Shown piece after piece: positions 1 through 9,081 of a stretch of DNA of 54,794 bases. This DNA comes from Lactiplantibacillus dongliensis (GTDB lineage Bacteria; Bacillota; Bacilli; Lactobacillales; Lactobacillaceae). Below the pieces are notes generated by a model. That model made no database searches. It worked only from the letters and a program-made list of their open reading frames with translations, and had not been told where the DNA came from. The first letter of the stretch is position 1. Every line of letters starts with the position of its first letter. A program made the position numbers and the translations under genes. The stretch is taken from NCBI RefSeq assembly GCF_005405105.1, contig NZ_BJDK01000023.1, positions 1-54,794 on the forward strand, in the 5' to 3' direction.

Positions 1-100
1 CGGCTTTCGAGACCGTACTGTGGCTCGAAAACGCGGCCACCACGTTCCAGCCGATTCTGGCCCAACCAGAGTGGCAATTTAAGCCAACTAGCACCAAGCG
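1..100 (-). repeat. R1 structured intergenic repeat, copy A (cut by window edge)
   Basis: This is the end of an R1 element in minus orientation, truncated by the window start. A hairpin stem TTTCGAG/CTCGAAA lies at 5-11/24-30. It is followed by the palindromic CGTGG/CCACG-type block and the conserved end that finishes with CCAACTAGCACCAAGCG. The same end is found at 19527-19567 and, inverted, at 28441. The rest of the element lies outside the window. Confidence 0.8.
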
Positions 101-199
101 ACCTTTTTTAGTTACTTTCAGGTTTTAGCATCAGTCTAAGTTGCACAAACTGGGAATTTGTGTTTGAATAGTGAGCAATTATTAAAAGGAGCTGAGAAA

Positions 200-1030
200 A
201 TGCTAATGGACGGTCACACCCATACGGAATTATGTCCGCATGGCAGTGGGGAATCAACGGAAAAAATGGTACAACGGGCGATTCAATTGGGCATGCAGAA
301 GTACTGTATCACCGAACATGCCCCGTTGCCACCGACCTTTGCTACAACGTACGCTGGCGATAGTACCGGGGTTACGGAAGCCTCGTTAACGATGGCTCAA
401 GTACCGGCCTACTTAGCATTAGGCCAGCACTTGCAGCAACAATATCGTGATCAGATTGAGATTTCGGTTGGCTTTGAAGTGGATTATTTACCCGGCTTTG
501 AAGCCTGGACCCGGGACTTTTTAGCGGCGTATGGGCCATTAACGCAGGAGAGTATTTTGTCGGTGCACTTTATGCCGGGGGTCGTGAACAAAACTTGGGC
601 AATTGACTTGTCGCCAGAAAACTTTGGCGTGGCGTTTGCTGACTGGCTTGACCAGCCGCAACAGTTATTCCAAATTTATTATCAAACCGTGCTGGCATCG
701 GTCCAGGCAGACTTGGGACCGTATGCCCCGCAACGAATTGGCCATATGAGTCTGGTGCGTAAATATCAGGATTATTTTGGATTGACGGCACCATTGTCAG
801 CTGAAAATCTAAAATTAGTCGATCAGATTTTGGACTTGTTGGTCAGTCAGCAACGTGAATTAGATTTAAACCTGGCAGGACTATATAAACCATTTTGTAA
901 TGACTTTTACCCAGGTGACCAGATCATTCAACGGGCTCAGCAGCGCGGTATTCCGCTGATTTATGGCTCGGATGCACATGATATTGTCAGCGTCGGTCGT
1001 GGTCAACATTTAATCAAAAAATTAATTTAA
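200..1030 (+). CDS. hisK: Histidinol-phosphatase, PHP family (HisK)
   Basis: This 276-aa PHP-domain phosphatase should dephosphorylate L-histidinol phosphate, the step before HisD. The N-terminal metal-binding HTHT motif is at residues 6-9 and a C-terminal GSDAH motif is at about 256-260, both typical of the family. I chose ATG 200 because an AGGAG at 187-191 sits 8 bases upstream. An in-frame ATG at 158 lacks a site, and ATG 206 is also possible. The gene precedes the his T-box, so it is not under that attenuator unless a longer transcript reads through. Its presence explains why hisB encodes only the dehydratase. An inverted repeat CACAAA/TTTGTG at 144-162 lies just upstream; its role is unknown. 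Confidence 0.9.
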   Translation: MLMDGHTHTELCPHGSGESTEKMVQRAIQLGMQKYCITEHAPLPPTFATTYAGDSTGVTEASLTMAQVPAYLALGQHLQQQYRDQIEISVGFEVDYLPGFEAWTRDFLAAYGPLTQESILSVHFMPGVVNKTWAIDLSPENFGVAFADWLDQPQQLFQIYYQTVLASVQADLGPYAPQRIGHMSLVRKYQDYFGLTAPLSAENLKLVDQILDLLVSQQRELDLNLAGLYKPFCNDFYPGDQIIQRAQQRGIPLIYGSDAHDIVSVGRGQHLIKKLI

Positions 1031-1033
1031 TGG

Positions 1034-1062
1034 TTGACAAGTGCCATGAAAGTCACTAGAAT
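1034..1062 (+). promoter_or_regulatory. Promoter of the his operon leader
   Basis: TTGACA (1034-1039), a 17-base spacer and TAGAAT (1057-1062) form a near-consensus vegetative promoter directly after hisK. The expected start is near 1069, just ahead of the T-box. Confidence 0.8.
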
Positions 1063-1068
1063 GAGTTT

Positions 1069-1351
1069 TAAATTAAATAACTAATCGAATTTTAATAAAC
1101 GGTTGTGATTAGAAAAAGTAATTAATAATTTCCTCATCCAGAGAGTCCGGGTAGCTGCGAACCGGGCAGACATTATTAATGAACCCACATCTATGAACTG
1201 CTAAGGTGAACCTGTCTGATTAGCCTTAGTCGAATGGCATCGTTAGCCAAGTTGACTCTTTGTCAACATGAGGTTGCCAGTGTGAGCTGGCAACGAATTA
1301 AGGTGGAACCACGTTCAAAACGTCCTTTTAGCAATTTTGCTAAAGGGGCGT
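1069..1351 (+). promoter_or_regulatory. T-box leader, predicted histidine (CAC) specifier
   Basis: The conserved T-box sequence AAGGTGGAACCACG is at 1300-1313 and is followed by a terminator. Stem I is visible as ATTAATAAT pairing with ATTATTAAT. Its specifier loop has an AGTA on the 5' side and GAACCCACATC on the 3' side. CAC followed by A reads as a His specifier, which fits the downstream genes. Uncharged tRNA-His should stabilise the antiterminator and switch on hisZGDBHAFIEC. The specifier assignment is inference from position and context. Confidence 0.88.
1319..1351 (+). terminator. T-box-controlled terminator of the his operon
   Basis: An ACGTCCTTTTAGC-type arm pairs with GCTAAAGGGGCGT, followed by a run of nine T. 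The 5' arm can instead pair with the T-box sequence. Confidence 0.88.
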
Positions 1352-1396
1352 TTTTTTTTAATCAATAATCCAGTAAACGTTAAGGAGGCGTTGGCA

Positions 1397-2548
1397 ATGT
1401 TAAGTAATCTTTTACCACTCGGTACGCGTGATGAGTTCGGACGACAGGCTGCCACGAAGCAACAACTAATCTCGGTGATCCAAGCCCATTTTAAGCAGCG
1501 GGGGTTGGCACCGATTGCGACGCCGTTGTTAGAGAATCAGGCGGTCTTTGATCCGTATCAAATGGGCAACACCCAATTGTATCGGTTGCTTGATCCGGAA
1601 GGCCAGACCTTAGTGTTGCGGCCAGATATGACGTTACCGATTGCCCGCTTCTTGAGTGCCACGAAAGTCCCATTGCCGCAAAAGTTCAGTTACGTTGGCG
1701 ATATCTTCCGGGTGAGTCGTCGTTTGTCGGGGTCGTATAACCAGATGACCCAAGCGGGCGTTGAATTGATTGGGTATCCCTCGTTAAAAGCAGAGCTGGA
1801 ATGTTTAGCAATCGCTAATCAACTCAGTGCCGAACTGATTGATGATGAAGTGGAGATTGAACTTGGTGACGCGCAATTTGTTCAGCAGGTCGTTGCGACC
1901 TTAACGGCTGACGCCGCTGAACAAACGGCAATCAAGCAAGCACTGTTCAACAAGCAAGTGCCACAATATGAAGCTTTGATTGCGGCGTATCAAGATCAAG
2001 CTTTATATCCATTCTTACAACAGTGGCCACGGTTGTTCGGCAATCCAGCTAGAATCTTTAAGCAATTAGCGGCCGCTTCGTTACCAACCGCCGTGGATAA
2101 TGCAATTGCCCGGTTGAAGACGGTCGTGCGTTGGATGCAGACCACCATGCCAGAGCAGGCGGTTTCGATTGATCTGAGCAGCCAAGCACCGCAGAAGTAT
2201 TACACCGGTTTGACCTTTCGCGGCTATTCGCAAGCCGGCGCTGGGTATTTATTCAGCGGAGGGCGTTATGACCAATTACTGGCGAACTTTCAAGCGACTA
2301 GTGAACCGGCAGTAGGGATGGGCTTAGATCTGGACTTGTTGACTGAATTAGCGCTCAAACAAGCCGTACCAACTCCGCGCCAGTTGATCTACTTTCGACC
2401 AGCACAATGGTCACAAGCAGAACGGTTGTTGTTGAAATACCAACAGGCTAGTTTGAGCTTAGCGGATAACGTGGCGGCCGCAAAACAAGAAGCCGCGCAG
2501 ATGGGCGCCACTTTGATTGATTTGACGGAAGGTGACTTAGATGAGTGA
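1397..2548 (+). CDS. hisZ: ATP phosphoribosyltransferase regulatory subunit HisZ
   Basis: This 383-aa class II aminoacyl-tRNA-synthetase-like protein is the partner of short-form HisG. It is needed for activity and histidine feedback in species with a 200-220-aa catalytic subunit. It resembles HisS in its core (a motif-2-like LRPDMTLPIAR segment), but it lies in a biosynthetic operon and lacks the C-terminal anticodon-binding domain expected of a true HisRS. The start is ATG 1397, with AAGGAGG at 1382-1388. An in-frame ATG at 1337 lies inside the terminator and is rejected. The 3' end overlaps hisG by 8 bases. Confidence 0.92.
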   Translation: MLSNLLPLGTRDEFGRQAATKQQLISVIQAHFKQRGLAPIATPLLENQAVFDPYQMGNTQLYRLLDPEGQTLVLRPDMTLPIARFLSATKVPLPQKFSYVGDIFRVSRRLSGSYNQMTQAGVELIGYPSLKAELECLAIANQLSAELIDDEVEIELGDAQFVQQVVATLTADAAEQTAIKQALFNKQVPQYEALIAAYQDQALYPFLQQWPRLFGNPARIFKQLAAASLPTAVDNAIARLKTVVRWMQTTMPEQAVSIDLSSQAPQKYYTGLTFRGYSQAGAGYLFSGGRYDQLLANFQATSEPAVGMGLDLDLLTELALKQAVPTPRQLIYFRPAQWSQAERLLLKYQQASLSLADNVAAAKQEAAQMGATLIDLTEGDLDE

Positions 2549-3203
2549 ACCACGATTAAAAATCGCTTTAACCAAAGGACGAGTTGAGACGCAAGTCTTA
2601 CCACTATTAGAACAGGCCGGGGTGGATTGTTCGCTAGTGCGGCACAAACAACGCCGGTTGATCTTCGATTCTACCACTCAACCGTATGAATTCATTCTCG
2701 CAAAAGGACCGGATGTGACGACGTTTCTCGAACGGGGGGCCGCTGACATCGGCATTGTGGGCAGTGACATTCTGGTTGAACATCAAAGCACGCAATATGA
2801 ATTATTAGATTTAGGGGTTGGCCAATGTCAATTTGTCTTGGCTTCGACCGCGGCCTTCGACCCACAGGCCCCCCAACGTAAGATTATTGGGACCAAATAT
2901 CCGTTAATCACGAAACGTTACTTTGACCGGTTGGGCCAAGACGTGGAGATTATCAAGATTGAAGGGTCGGTGGAATTGGCGCCGTTAACCGGTTTAGCGG
3001 ATGCCATCGTTGATATTACTGAAACTGGCACGACGATTCGGGAGAACCACTTACAGATTTATGACTATCTACAACCGGTTTCTACCCGGTTAGTGGTCAA
3101 TCGACTGGCGCTCAAGCAACATCAAACCGCCATCTTCTCATTAGTCGATCAACTAGCCGCCGTCGTGAATGCCAATGCAGAAAAGGAAGTCTCGCAATTA
3201 TGA
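2541..3203 (+). CDS. hisG: ATP phosphoribosyltransferase catalytic subunit, short form
   Basis: HisG condenses ATP with PRPP, the first committed step of histidine synthesis. At 220 aa it is the short form, which lacks the C-terminal regulatory domain and works with HisZ encoded just upstream. A GIVGSDIL segment (71-78) and the PRPP-binding DITETGTTI segment (158-166) are visible. It overlaps hisZ by 8 bases and hisD by 4, so the genes are probably translationally coupled. Control is through the T-box upstream. Confidence 0.95.
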   Translation: MSEPRLKIALTKGRVETQVLPLLEQAGVDCSLVRHKQRRLIFDSTTQPYEFILAKGPDVTTFLERGAADIGIVGSDILVEHQSTQYELLDLGVGQCQFVLASTAAFDPQAPQRKIIGTKYPLITKRYFDRLGQDVEIIKIEGSVELAPLTGLADAIVDITETGTTIRENHLQIYDYLQPVSTRLVVNRLALKQHQTAIFSLVDQLAAVVNANAEKEVSQL

Positions 3204-4486
3204 AAATTATTAATGAAGATTTAGCGACTTTAAAAAAGTTAGTCCAGACTAAAACGCAACAATTGACCGATACTAACGTGGTCACCGCCGTCCAAAAGAT
3301 TATCGCCAATGTGATTGAAAATGGAGATGCCGCTTTAAAAGCTTATGAACAACAATTCGATAACGTTGAGATTGATCAATTCAAGCTCGACCAAGCCACG
3401 ATTGATGCGGCTTATGAGCAATTGGATCCAGCAGTTAAGCAAGCGTTATTATTGGCGAAACGTAACATTACCAGCTTCCACGAAAAGGAAAAGGCGACAG
3501 GCTTCATTGATGCCGAACAACCAGGGGTCTTGCGGGGCCAAAAATTATTACCACTAAAGCGCGTCGGGTTATATGTGCCAGGTGGGACGGCCGCCTATCC
3601 GTCAACGTTATTAATGAGTGCCTTACCGGCTAAGATCGCTGGTGTTGATGAGGTTATTATGGTGACGCCACCGCAGCCGGATGGGATTAATCCTGCCGTG
3701 TTAGCCGCCGCTAAAATCGCCGGTGTCGATGCGATCTATCAAGTTGGCGGCGCCCAAGCAATTGCGGCTTTGGCATACGGGACGGTCTCAATTCCACAAG
3801 TTGATAAGATTATCGGTCCTGGAAATATCTTCGTGGCGACGGCGAAGAAGCAAGTCTTTGGTCAAGTTGCCATTGATATGGTCGCTGGCCCTTCAGAGAT
3901 TGGGATTATTGCCGATGATAGTGCTAATCCGCGCGAACTGGCCGCCGACTTATTGAGCCAAGCAGAGCATGACAAGTTGGCGCGGCCCATCTTAATCACC
4001 GATAGTCCCAAGTTAGCCCAAGCGGTGAGCGACAATGTGACTTCACAGTTGAGCGTTTTGCCACGAACGGCAATTGCCACGGCGTCAGTTAATGAAAAAG
4101 GGTTTATTGCGGTCGTTGACCGAGTTGAGGACATGTTTGAGTTGATGAATACGGTCGCCCCAGAACATTTAGAGGTTCAATTAGCCAATCCGACGCAATA
4201 TTTAAACTTGATTCGCAATGCGGGGTCGGTCTTCTTAGGCCGTTATGCTTCCGAACCATTAGGTGATTACGTTGCTGGTCCCAATCACATCTTACCCACC
4301 AGTGGGACGGCACGATTTAGTTCACCATTGGGCGTTTATGATTTTGTTAAACGCACGTCCTTTATTCAATATACAAAGCCAGCCTTAGCCAAGGAAGCTA
4401 AAGCTATCACCACCTTAGCACGGGTGGAAGGTCTCGAAGGTCATGCCCGTGCGATTGAAGCTCGTTTTGATACGTATTACGACTAG
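3200..4486 (+). CDS. hisD: Histidinol dehydrogenase
   Basis: HisD catalyses the last two NAD-dependent oxidations, from L-histidinol to L-histidine, and requires zinc. Its 428 aa match the usual length. The GPGN (207-210), QAEHD (zinc and substrate region, His257), PEHLE (Glu322/His323, catalytic pair) and GPNHILPTSGTARF (360-373) segments are conserved. Its ATG overlaps the hisG stop, and hisB follows after 12 bases. Confidence 0.96.
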   Translation: MKIINEDLATLKKLVQTKTQQLTDTNVVTAVQKIIANVIENGDAALKAYEQQFDNVEIDQFKLDQATIDAAYEQLDPAVKQALLLAKRNITSFHEKEKATGFIDAEQPGVLRGQKLLPLKRVGLYVPGGTAAYPSTLLMSALPAKIAGVDEVIMVTPPQPDGINPAVLAAAKIAGVDAIYQVGGAQAIAALAYGTVSIPQVDKIIGPGNIFVATAKKQVFGQVAIDMVAGPSEIGIIADDSANPRELAADLLSQAEHDKLARPILITDSPKLAQAVSDNVTSQLSVLPRTAIATASVNEKGFIAVVDRVEDMFELMNTVAPEHLEVQLANPTQYLNLIRNAGSVFLGRYASEPLGDYVAGPNHILPTSGTARFSSPLGVYDFVKRTSFIQYTKPALAKEAKAITTLARVEGLEGHARAIEARFDTYYD

Positions 4487-4498
4487 GAGGTCCCGCTT

Positions 4499-5083
4499 AT
4501 GCGCCAAGCAACGATTAAACGCGTCACACAAGAAACGCAGATTGAGATTAGTTTGAACTTAGATGAACAGAGTGGCATTGAGATTGATACGGGGATTGGC
4601 TTTTTAAATCACATGCTGAACTTATTCGCCAAGCACGGTCGCTTCGGCCTTATCGTCAAAGCACACGGTGACTTAGACGTTGATCCTCACCACACTACCG
4701 AAGATACCGGGATTGTCTTAGGGGAGTGCTTCAAAAAGGCACTGGGCGATAAAGTCGGTATTGAACGCTACGGGACGGCATTTGTGCCGATGGATGAGAC
4801 GCTTGGTCAGGTCAGTGTCGACTTGAGTGGCCGCTCGTACTTAGTTTTTGATGCTGAGTTGACCAATCCACGCTTAGGCGGACTGGATACGGAAACGGTT
4901 GAGGACTTCTTCCAAGCGGTTGCTTTTGCGGCCGAGATGAACTTACATGCGCGGATTCTTTACGGCCGGAATACTCACCACAAAGTTGAAAGCTTATTCA
5001 AAGCGTTGGGTCGTGCGATGCGGGCGGCCGTCACGGTTAATCCCGACATTATCGGTGTGAACTCGACGAAGGGCGTGATTTAG
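4499..5083 (+). CDS. hisB: Imidazoleglycerol-phosphate dehydratase
   Basis: This 194-aa single-domain HisB dehydrates imidazole-glycerol phosphate to imidazole-acetol phosphate. It carries the HHTTED manganese motif (64-69) and a second HHKVE-type motif near 160, each half of the metal site. No phosphatase domain is fused, so histidinol phosphate must be handled by HisK. AGGAGG ends 8 bases before ATG 4499. The stop codon abuts the hisH start. Confidence 0.96.
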   Translation: MRQATIKRVTQETQIEISLNLDEQSGIEIDTGIGFLNHMLNLFAKHGRFGLIVKAHGDLDVDPHHTTEDTGIVLGECFKKALGDKVGIERYGTAFVPMDETLGQVSVDLSGRSYLVFDAELTNPRLGGLDTETVEDFFQAVAFAAEMNLHARILYGRNTHHKVESLFKALGRAMRAAVTVNPDIIGVNSTKGVI

Positions 5084-5710
5084 ATGTTTGCAATCGTGGA
5101 TTACGATACCGGGAACACCCGTAACTTGCAAAAAGCATTTGCTTATTTACAAGTGCCAACGACCTTGACGGCTGATCCAGCGGTCTTGGCGCAAGCTGAT
5201 GCGGTTATCTTACCAGGGGTTGGCGCCTTTGCCGCGGCGATGACCGCCTTGCAAGACCGACAACTAGTTCCCGTCTTGCAACAATTGGCGCAAGCGGGCA
5301 AGCCAATGTTGGGGATTTGCTTAGGGATGCAATTATTGTTCGAACGCAGTAGTGAATACGGCGATCACGCGGGGCTCGGCCTATTGCAAGGCCAAGTGAC
5401 TGCGATTCCTAGCGATTTAGGTGTAAAAGTGCCACAGATGGGTTGGAATGAAAATGAGCTGCAACAGCCTGATAGTTCCTTCGCCAGCATTGATGGTGCG
5501 TATACGTATTTTGTCCATTCGTACTATGCCGTCAGTCCAGTTGAGCAGATTGTCGCGACTGTCCAGCACGGGGTGGCGATTCCAAGCATTGTTCAACGGC
5601 AAAACGTTGTTGGGATGCAGTTCCATCCGGAAAAAAGTGGGCAAGTCGGGTTACAGCAACTAGCAAGTTTTAAGGAAATGGTGAGTGCCAATGATTTTTC
5701 CAGCAATTGA
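5084..5710 (+). CDS. hisH: Imidazole glycerol phosphate synthase, glutaminase subunit
   Basis: HisH is the class I glutamine amidotransferase that feeds ammonia to HisF. At 208 aa it shows the nucleophile in GICLGMQ (Cys79) and the His181-x-Glu183 pair in HPEKS. It starts directly at the end of hisB, and its 3' end overlaps hisA, which is consistent with tight coupling in the operon. Confidence 0.95.
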   Translation: MFAIVDYDTGNTRNLQKAFAYLQVPTTLTADPAVLAQADAVILPGVGAFAAAMTALQDRQLVPVLQQLAQAGKPMLGICLGMQLLFERSSEYGDHAGLGLLQGQVTAIPSDLGVKVPQMGWNENELQQPDSSFASIDGAYTYFVHSYYAVSPVEQIVATVQHGVAIPSIVQRQNVVGMQFHPEKSGQVGLQQLASFKEMVSANDFSSN

Positions 5711-6410
5711 TTTAAAAGCCGGCCAGAGTGTCCGGTTATACCAAGGTGATTTCAGCCAAGCCACGTTAATTAATGCGGACCCAGTCGTCCAAGCGCAACA
5801 AATTAATGCAGCCGGCTTACAACAATTACATTTAGTTGATTTAGATGGTGCGAAATCCGGCCGACCAGAAAACTGGGCCACGGTGGCCGCGATTCGGGCG
5901 GCCTTTACCGGAACTTTAGAATTGGGCGGCGGGATTCGCAGCTATGACTTAGCGGCTCGTTACTTAAAATTAGGCGTCGATCGCTTAGTTATTGGTTCCG
6001 CGGCCTTGACTGACCCGGCATTAGTGAAGCGGTTATTAACGACATTTGGCGGTGAGCGGATCGTGATTGGTGTTGATGGTCAACACGGACAAGTCGCGAT
6101 TAACGGTTGGTTGGAACAATCGCAGACCAAGATGAGTACCCTGATCCAAACGATGATGGCGAGTGGCGCTAAGCACTTTATCGTGACCGATGTCGCTCGC
6201 GATGGCACCATGCAAGGCCCTAACTTGAATTTGCTCGGCCAGTTACACGCCCAATTGCCGCCAGCTCAGCTTGTTGCTAGCGGTGGCATTCGCGATGTGG
6301 CTGATCTACAAACCTTGCAGACGATGGGGATTACCGATGCCATTATCGGTAAGGCCCTGTATGAAGGGACTGTCACCTTGGCAGAATTGGCGGAGGTGAC
6401 GACATGTTAG
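5691..6410 (+). CDS. hisA: Phosphoribosylformimino-5-aminoimidazole carboxamide ribotide isomerase
   Basis: HisA is the (beta-alpha)8 isomerase that makes PRFAR. The N-terminal MIFPAIDLK holds the first catalytic Asp, and the [12 protein letters not shown] and ASGGIRD phosphate-binding segments are visible. I give ATG 5691, which yields the usual N-terminus. A GTG at 5685 is in frame and has better spacing from AAGGA (5672-5676), so the true start may be two codons earlier. It overlaps hisH by 20 bases and hisF by 7. Confidence 0.94.
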   Translation: MIFPAIDLKAGQSVRLYQGDFSQATLINADPVVQAQQINAAGLQQLHLVDLDGAKSGRPENWATVAAIRAAFTGTLELGGGIRSYDLAARYLKLGVDRLVIGSAALTDPALVKRLLTTFGGERIVIGVDGQHGQVAINGWLEQSQTKMSTLIQTMMASGAKHFIVTDVARDGTMQGPNLNLLGQLHAQLPPAQLVASGGIRDVADLQTLQTMGITDAIIGKALYEGTVTLAELAEVTTC

Positions 6411-7162
6411 CTAAACGCATTATTCCTTGTCTAGATGTGGCCGATGGGCACGTCAAGAAGGGGGTGAACTTTGTGCACTTAACTGATGTCGGTGATCCAG
6501 TGGCGATTGCGGCAGCTTACCAGCAGCAAGGTGCCGATGAATTAGTCTTTCTAGACATTTCGGCGACCAATGAGCAGCGCAAAACGATGGCGGCGTTAGT
6601 CGAACAAGTTTCCGCACAAGTCTTTATGCCGTTAACGATTGGCGGCGGTATCAGCAGTGTGGCTGATATGCAGCGGTTATTAAAAGCCGGGGCTGATAAA
6701 GTCGCGATTAATTCGGCCGCCGTCGCTGACCCGGCCTTGATTCAAGCCGGGGCGGAAAAGTTCGGCAATCAGTGTATCGTGGTTGCCATTGACGCTGCTT
6801 GGGATGCTACGGCCCAACAGTATCGGGTGTATACCCATGGCGGTCGTCAAGCCACTGACTTAGATGCGATTGCTTGGGCTAAGCAAGCCGTGGCGTTGGG
6901 CGCTGGCGAATTATTGGTAACGAGTATGGATCGTGATGGGACCAAAGCCGGTTTTGACCTAAGTCTCTATCAAGCTTTGGGGGCAGCGGTCAAAGTGCCC
7001 ATCATTGCGTCTGGTGGGGCTGGTGGGTTAGCTGACTTCGTGGCTGTCTTCCAACAATCTCCAGTAGATGGGGCGTTGGCGGCCTCCGTGTTCCATTATG
7101 GTGAGCTAACCATTAGTGATGTTAAGCAAGCTTTACGGCAAAAGGCGGTGGTCGTGCGATGA
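6404..7162 (+). CDS. hisF: Imidazole glycerol phosphate synthase, cyclase subunit
   Basis: HisF, 252 aa, is the cyclase half of the HisHF complex. It produces IGP and AICAR. The two catalytic Asp residues are in IPCLDV (Asp11) and in the VVAIDAAWD segment near 130. GGGIS and ASGGAGG phosphate-binding loops are present. It overlaps hisA by 7 bases and hisI by 4. Confidence 0.96.
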   Translation: MLAKRIIPCLDVADGHVKKGVNFVHLTDVGDPVAIAAAYQQQGADELVFLDISATNEQRKTMAALVEQVSAQVFMPLTIGGGISSVADMQRLLKAGADKVAINSAAVADPALIQAGAEKFGNQCIVVAIDAAWDATAQQYRVYTHGGRQATDLDAIAWAKQAVALGAGELLVTSMDRDGTKAGFDLSLYQALGAAVKVPIIASGGAGGLADFVAVFQQSPVDGALAASVFHYGELTISDVKQALRQKAVVVR

Positions 7163-7476
7163 GTGAACAACCTGATTTTGAAAAAGGGGCCGGGCTAGTG
7201 ACAACGGTCGTGACGGATGCGCAGACCAAGGCCGTGTTGATGGTTGCCTGGATGAATGCAGAAAGTTATCGGCGGACATTAGCGAGCGGACAAACCTGGT
7301 TCTGGTCACGGTCGCGTCAAGAACTGTGGCATAAAGGCGCGACCAGCGGTAATTTACAAGATGTGGTCAGTATTAAGCTCGATTGCGACAATGACACGTT
7401 GCTCATCGCGGTGACGCCGCATGGGCCAGCTTGTCATACCGGCCATACCAGTTGCTTCTTTAAGACAGTCAAATAA
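7159..7476 (+). CDS. hisI: Phosphoribosyl-AMP cyclohydrolase
   Basis: HisI opens the adenine ring of PR-AMP. This 105-aa stand-alone form carries the DCDND metal-binding segment and a CHTGHTSCF zinc-ligand segment near the C-terminus. It is not fused to HisE, which is the next gene. Its ATG overlaps the hisF stop. Confidence 0.95.
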   Translation: MSEQPDFEKGAGLVTTVVTDAQTKAVLMVAWMNAESYRRTLASGQTWFWSRSRQELWHKGATSGNLQDVVSIKLDCDNDTLLIAVTPHGPACHTGHTSCFFKTVK

Positions 7477-7492
7477 GAGAGGATCATCACTT

Positions 7493-7813
7493 ATGCAAAA
7501 CATGGAAGACTTATATCAATTAATCGCTCAACGGCAACAAAATCCGAAAAAAGGGTCATATACCGACTATTTATTTACCGAAGGACTCGATAAAATTTTG
7601 AAAAAAGTCGGTGAAGAATCGACGGAGGTGGTCGTGGCCGCCAAAAATCCCGATGATGACGCCTTAGTCTACGAAACGGCCGACTTGTTCTACCACGTCT
7701 TAGTGCTACTAGTTGAACGCGGGGTTAGCTTTGATCAGATTAAGGCTGAACTTGCTAAGCGGGAAGGTAAAATGAGTGACTTTAAGGACCGCCCAGAAAT
7801 CAAGAATTTATAG
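7493..7813 (+). CDS. hisE: Phosphoribosyl-ATP pyrophosphatase
   Basis: HisE hydrolyses PR-ATP to PR-AMP, the second pathway step. At 106 aa it is an all-alpha MazG-like domain, with the glutamate-rich metal motif in [10 protein letters not shown] and a YETADLFYH helix. The start is ATG 7493, preceded by AGAGAGGA. An upstream in-frame ATG within hisI is rejected because it lacks a site and adds a non-homologous tail. Confidence 0.94.
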   Translation: MQNMEDLYQLIAQRQQNPKKGSYTDYLFTEGLDKILKKVGEESTEVVVAAKNPDDDALVYETADLFYHVLVLLVERGVSFDQIKAELAKREGKMSDFKDRPEIKNL

Positions 7814-7825
7814 GGGGACACTTAT

Positions 7826-8896
7826 ATGAAGGAAAGCATTCAAAAGTTAACGCCGTATGTGCCCGAAAAGCCGTTAGCAACGCTCAAATCAGAGCTTGGA
7901 TTAGACCGACTAGTACGGTTGTCAGCCAATGAGAATCCTTATGGGACCTCGCCAAAAGTTGCCCTAGCGGTGAAGAACTGGGATTTTAATCAAAGCAACC
8001 GCTATCCAGATGGCGATGCGACTGCTTTGCGGCAAGCGATTGCGACGCAACAACAAGTTGATCCGGCACAATTAGTTTTTAGCGTTGGGCTAGATGAAAT
8101 GATCGTGATGGTCTCACGGACATTTTTAGCCCCTGGTGATCAAGTCCTAGTCTCAGCGCCAACCTTTTCAGAGTATGGATTGCATGCAGAGATTGAAGGC
8201 GCCCGCCTAGTGTCGGTTCCAACCTTAGCTAATGACCACGTGGACTTTCAAGCGTTAGCGCAAAAGTTGACGCCGGCAGTCAAGATGGTTTGGTTATGCA
8301 ACCCGAACAATCCAACGGGGACGGTTGAAACTTTAGTCGACTTAGAAGCCTTTGTGCAACAAGTTCCCGCGGAGACGATGGTGCTCATTGATGAAGCCTA
8401 TCTTGACTTTGTGCCGAATGCCGCGGCCGTTTCGGCGCTGCAGTTACCGCGTCGCTATCCGAATGTGGTGGTCATGCGGACCTTTTCCAAGGCTTATGGG
8501 TTAGCCAACTTTCGCGTGGGGTATGCAGTCTTTTCTAAGCGGTATGCGCCAATCATGCAGTCAGTGCGGTTACCTTATAATTTGAATTCATTGACGCAAG
8601 TCGCGGCATTAGCGGCTGTACAAGATCAAGCTTTTGTTCACCAGACGGTCGCTAAAAATGCGGCTGAGCGCGACAATTGGCAACAGTTCTTTCAAGCGCA
8701 GGGGATTCAGGCCGATGAGTCCGCCGCTAACTTCATCTTCTTTCACTATCCGCAAGCGGATCAATTGGCGGATTACTTGTTACATCACGGCTATAGTTTA
8801 CGAACGGGGTTGCGACCAGATTGGCTACGGTTGACGATTGGTACTGCCGCGGATGGAGCGCAGTTGCGGGCGTTGATTAAGGCCTATGCAGAGTAG
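7826..8896 (+). CDS. hisC: Histidinol-phosphate aminotransferase
   Basis: HisC is a PLP enzyme of fold type I that transaminates imidazole-acetol phosphate with glutamate. At 356 aa it shows SANENPYG near the N-terminus, CNPNNPTGT (158-166), DEAYLDF (189-195) and the PLP lysine Lys222 in TFSKAYGLA. GGGGGA precedes ATG 7826. It is the last gene of the his operon; a hairpin follows at 8926. Confidence 0.94.
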   Translation: MKESIQKLTPYVPEKPLATLKSELGLDRLVRLSANENPYGTSPKVALAVKNWDFNQSNRYPDGDATALRQAIATQQQVDPAQLVFSVGLDEMIVMVSRTFLAPGDQVLVSAPTFSEYGLHAEIEGARLVSVPTLANDHVDFQALAQKLTPAVKMVWLCNPNNPTGTVETLVDLEAFVQQVPAETMVLIDEAYLDFVPNAAAVSALQLPRRYPNVVVMRTFSKAYGLANFRVGYAVFSKRYAPIMQSVRLPYNLNSLTQVAALAAVQDQAFVHQTVAKNAAERDNWQQFFQAQGIQADESAANFIFFHYPQADQLADYLLHHGYSLRTGLRPDWLRLTIGTAADGAQLRALIKAYAE

Positions 8897-8925
8897 GAAT
8901 CGAATTGAAAAAATTAATAGAGGTT

Positions 8926-8956
8926 AAAAACGGTCGCCGGTTGGTTGGCCGTTTTA
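8926..8956 (+). terminator. Probable his operon terminator
   Basis: AAAACGG (8927-8933) pairs with CCGTTTT (8949-8955) around a GC-rich loop. The T run is short, so termination may be partial. Confidence 0.6.
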
Positions 8957-9014
8957 GTGTGTTAAGCGGTCAATTGGCTAAGATCCAGATCATTAGGCGT
9001 TGTGATAACTCAAG

Positions 9015-9043
9015 TTAGATATTTTTCTCACAAGGCGTATAAT
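9015..9043 (+). promoter_or_regulatory. Probable promoter of the terC gene
   Basis: TATAAT (9038-9043) lies 17 bases after TTAGAT, a weak -35. It is 38 bases ahead of the start codon. Confidence 0.5.
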
Positions 9044-9081
9044 TAAAATTATATGAAATAAGTAGAAGGGGGACCACCGGG

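Noticed and set aside
5417-5881. Minus-strand ORFs within the his operon
   Set aside because: They overlap well-supported hisH and hisA and have no features of their own.
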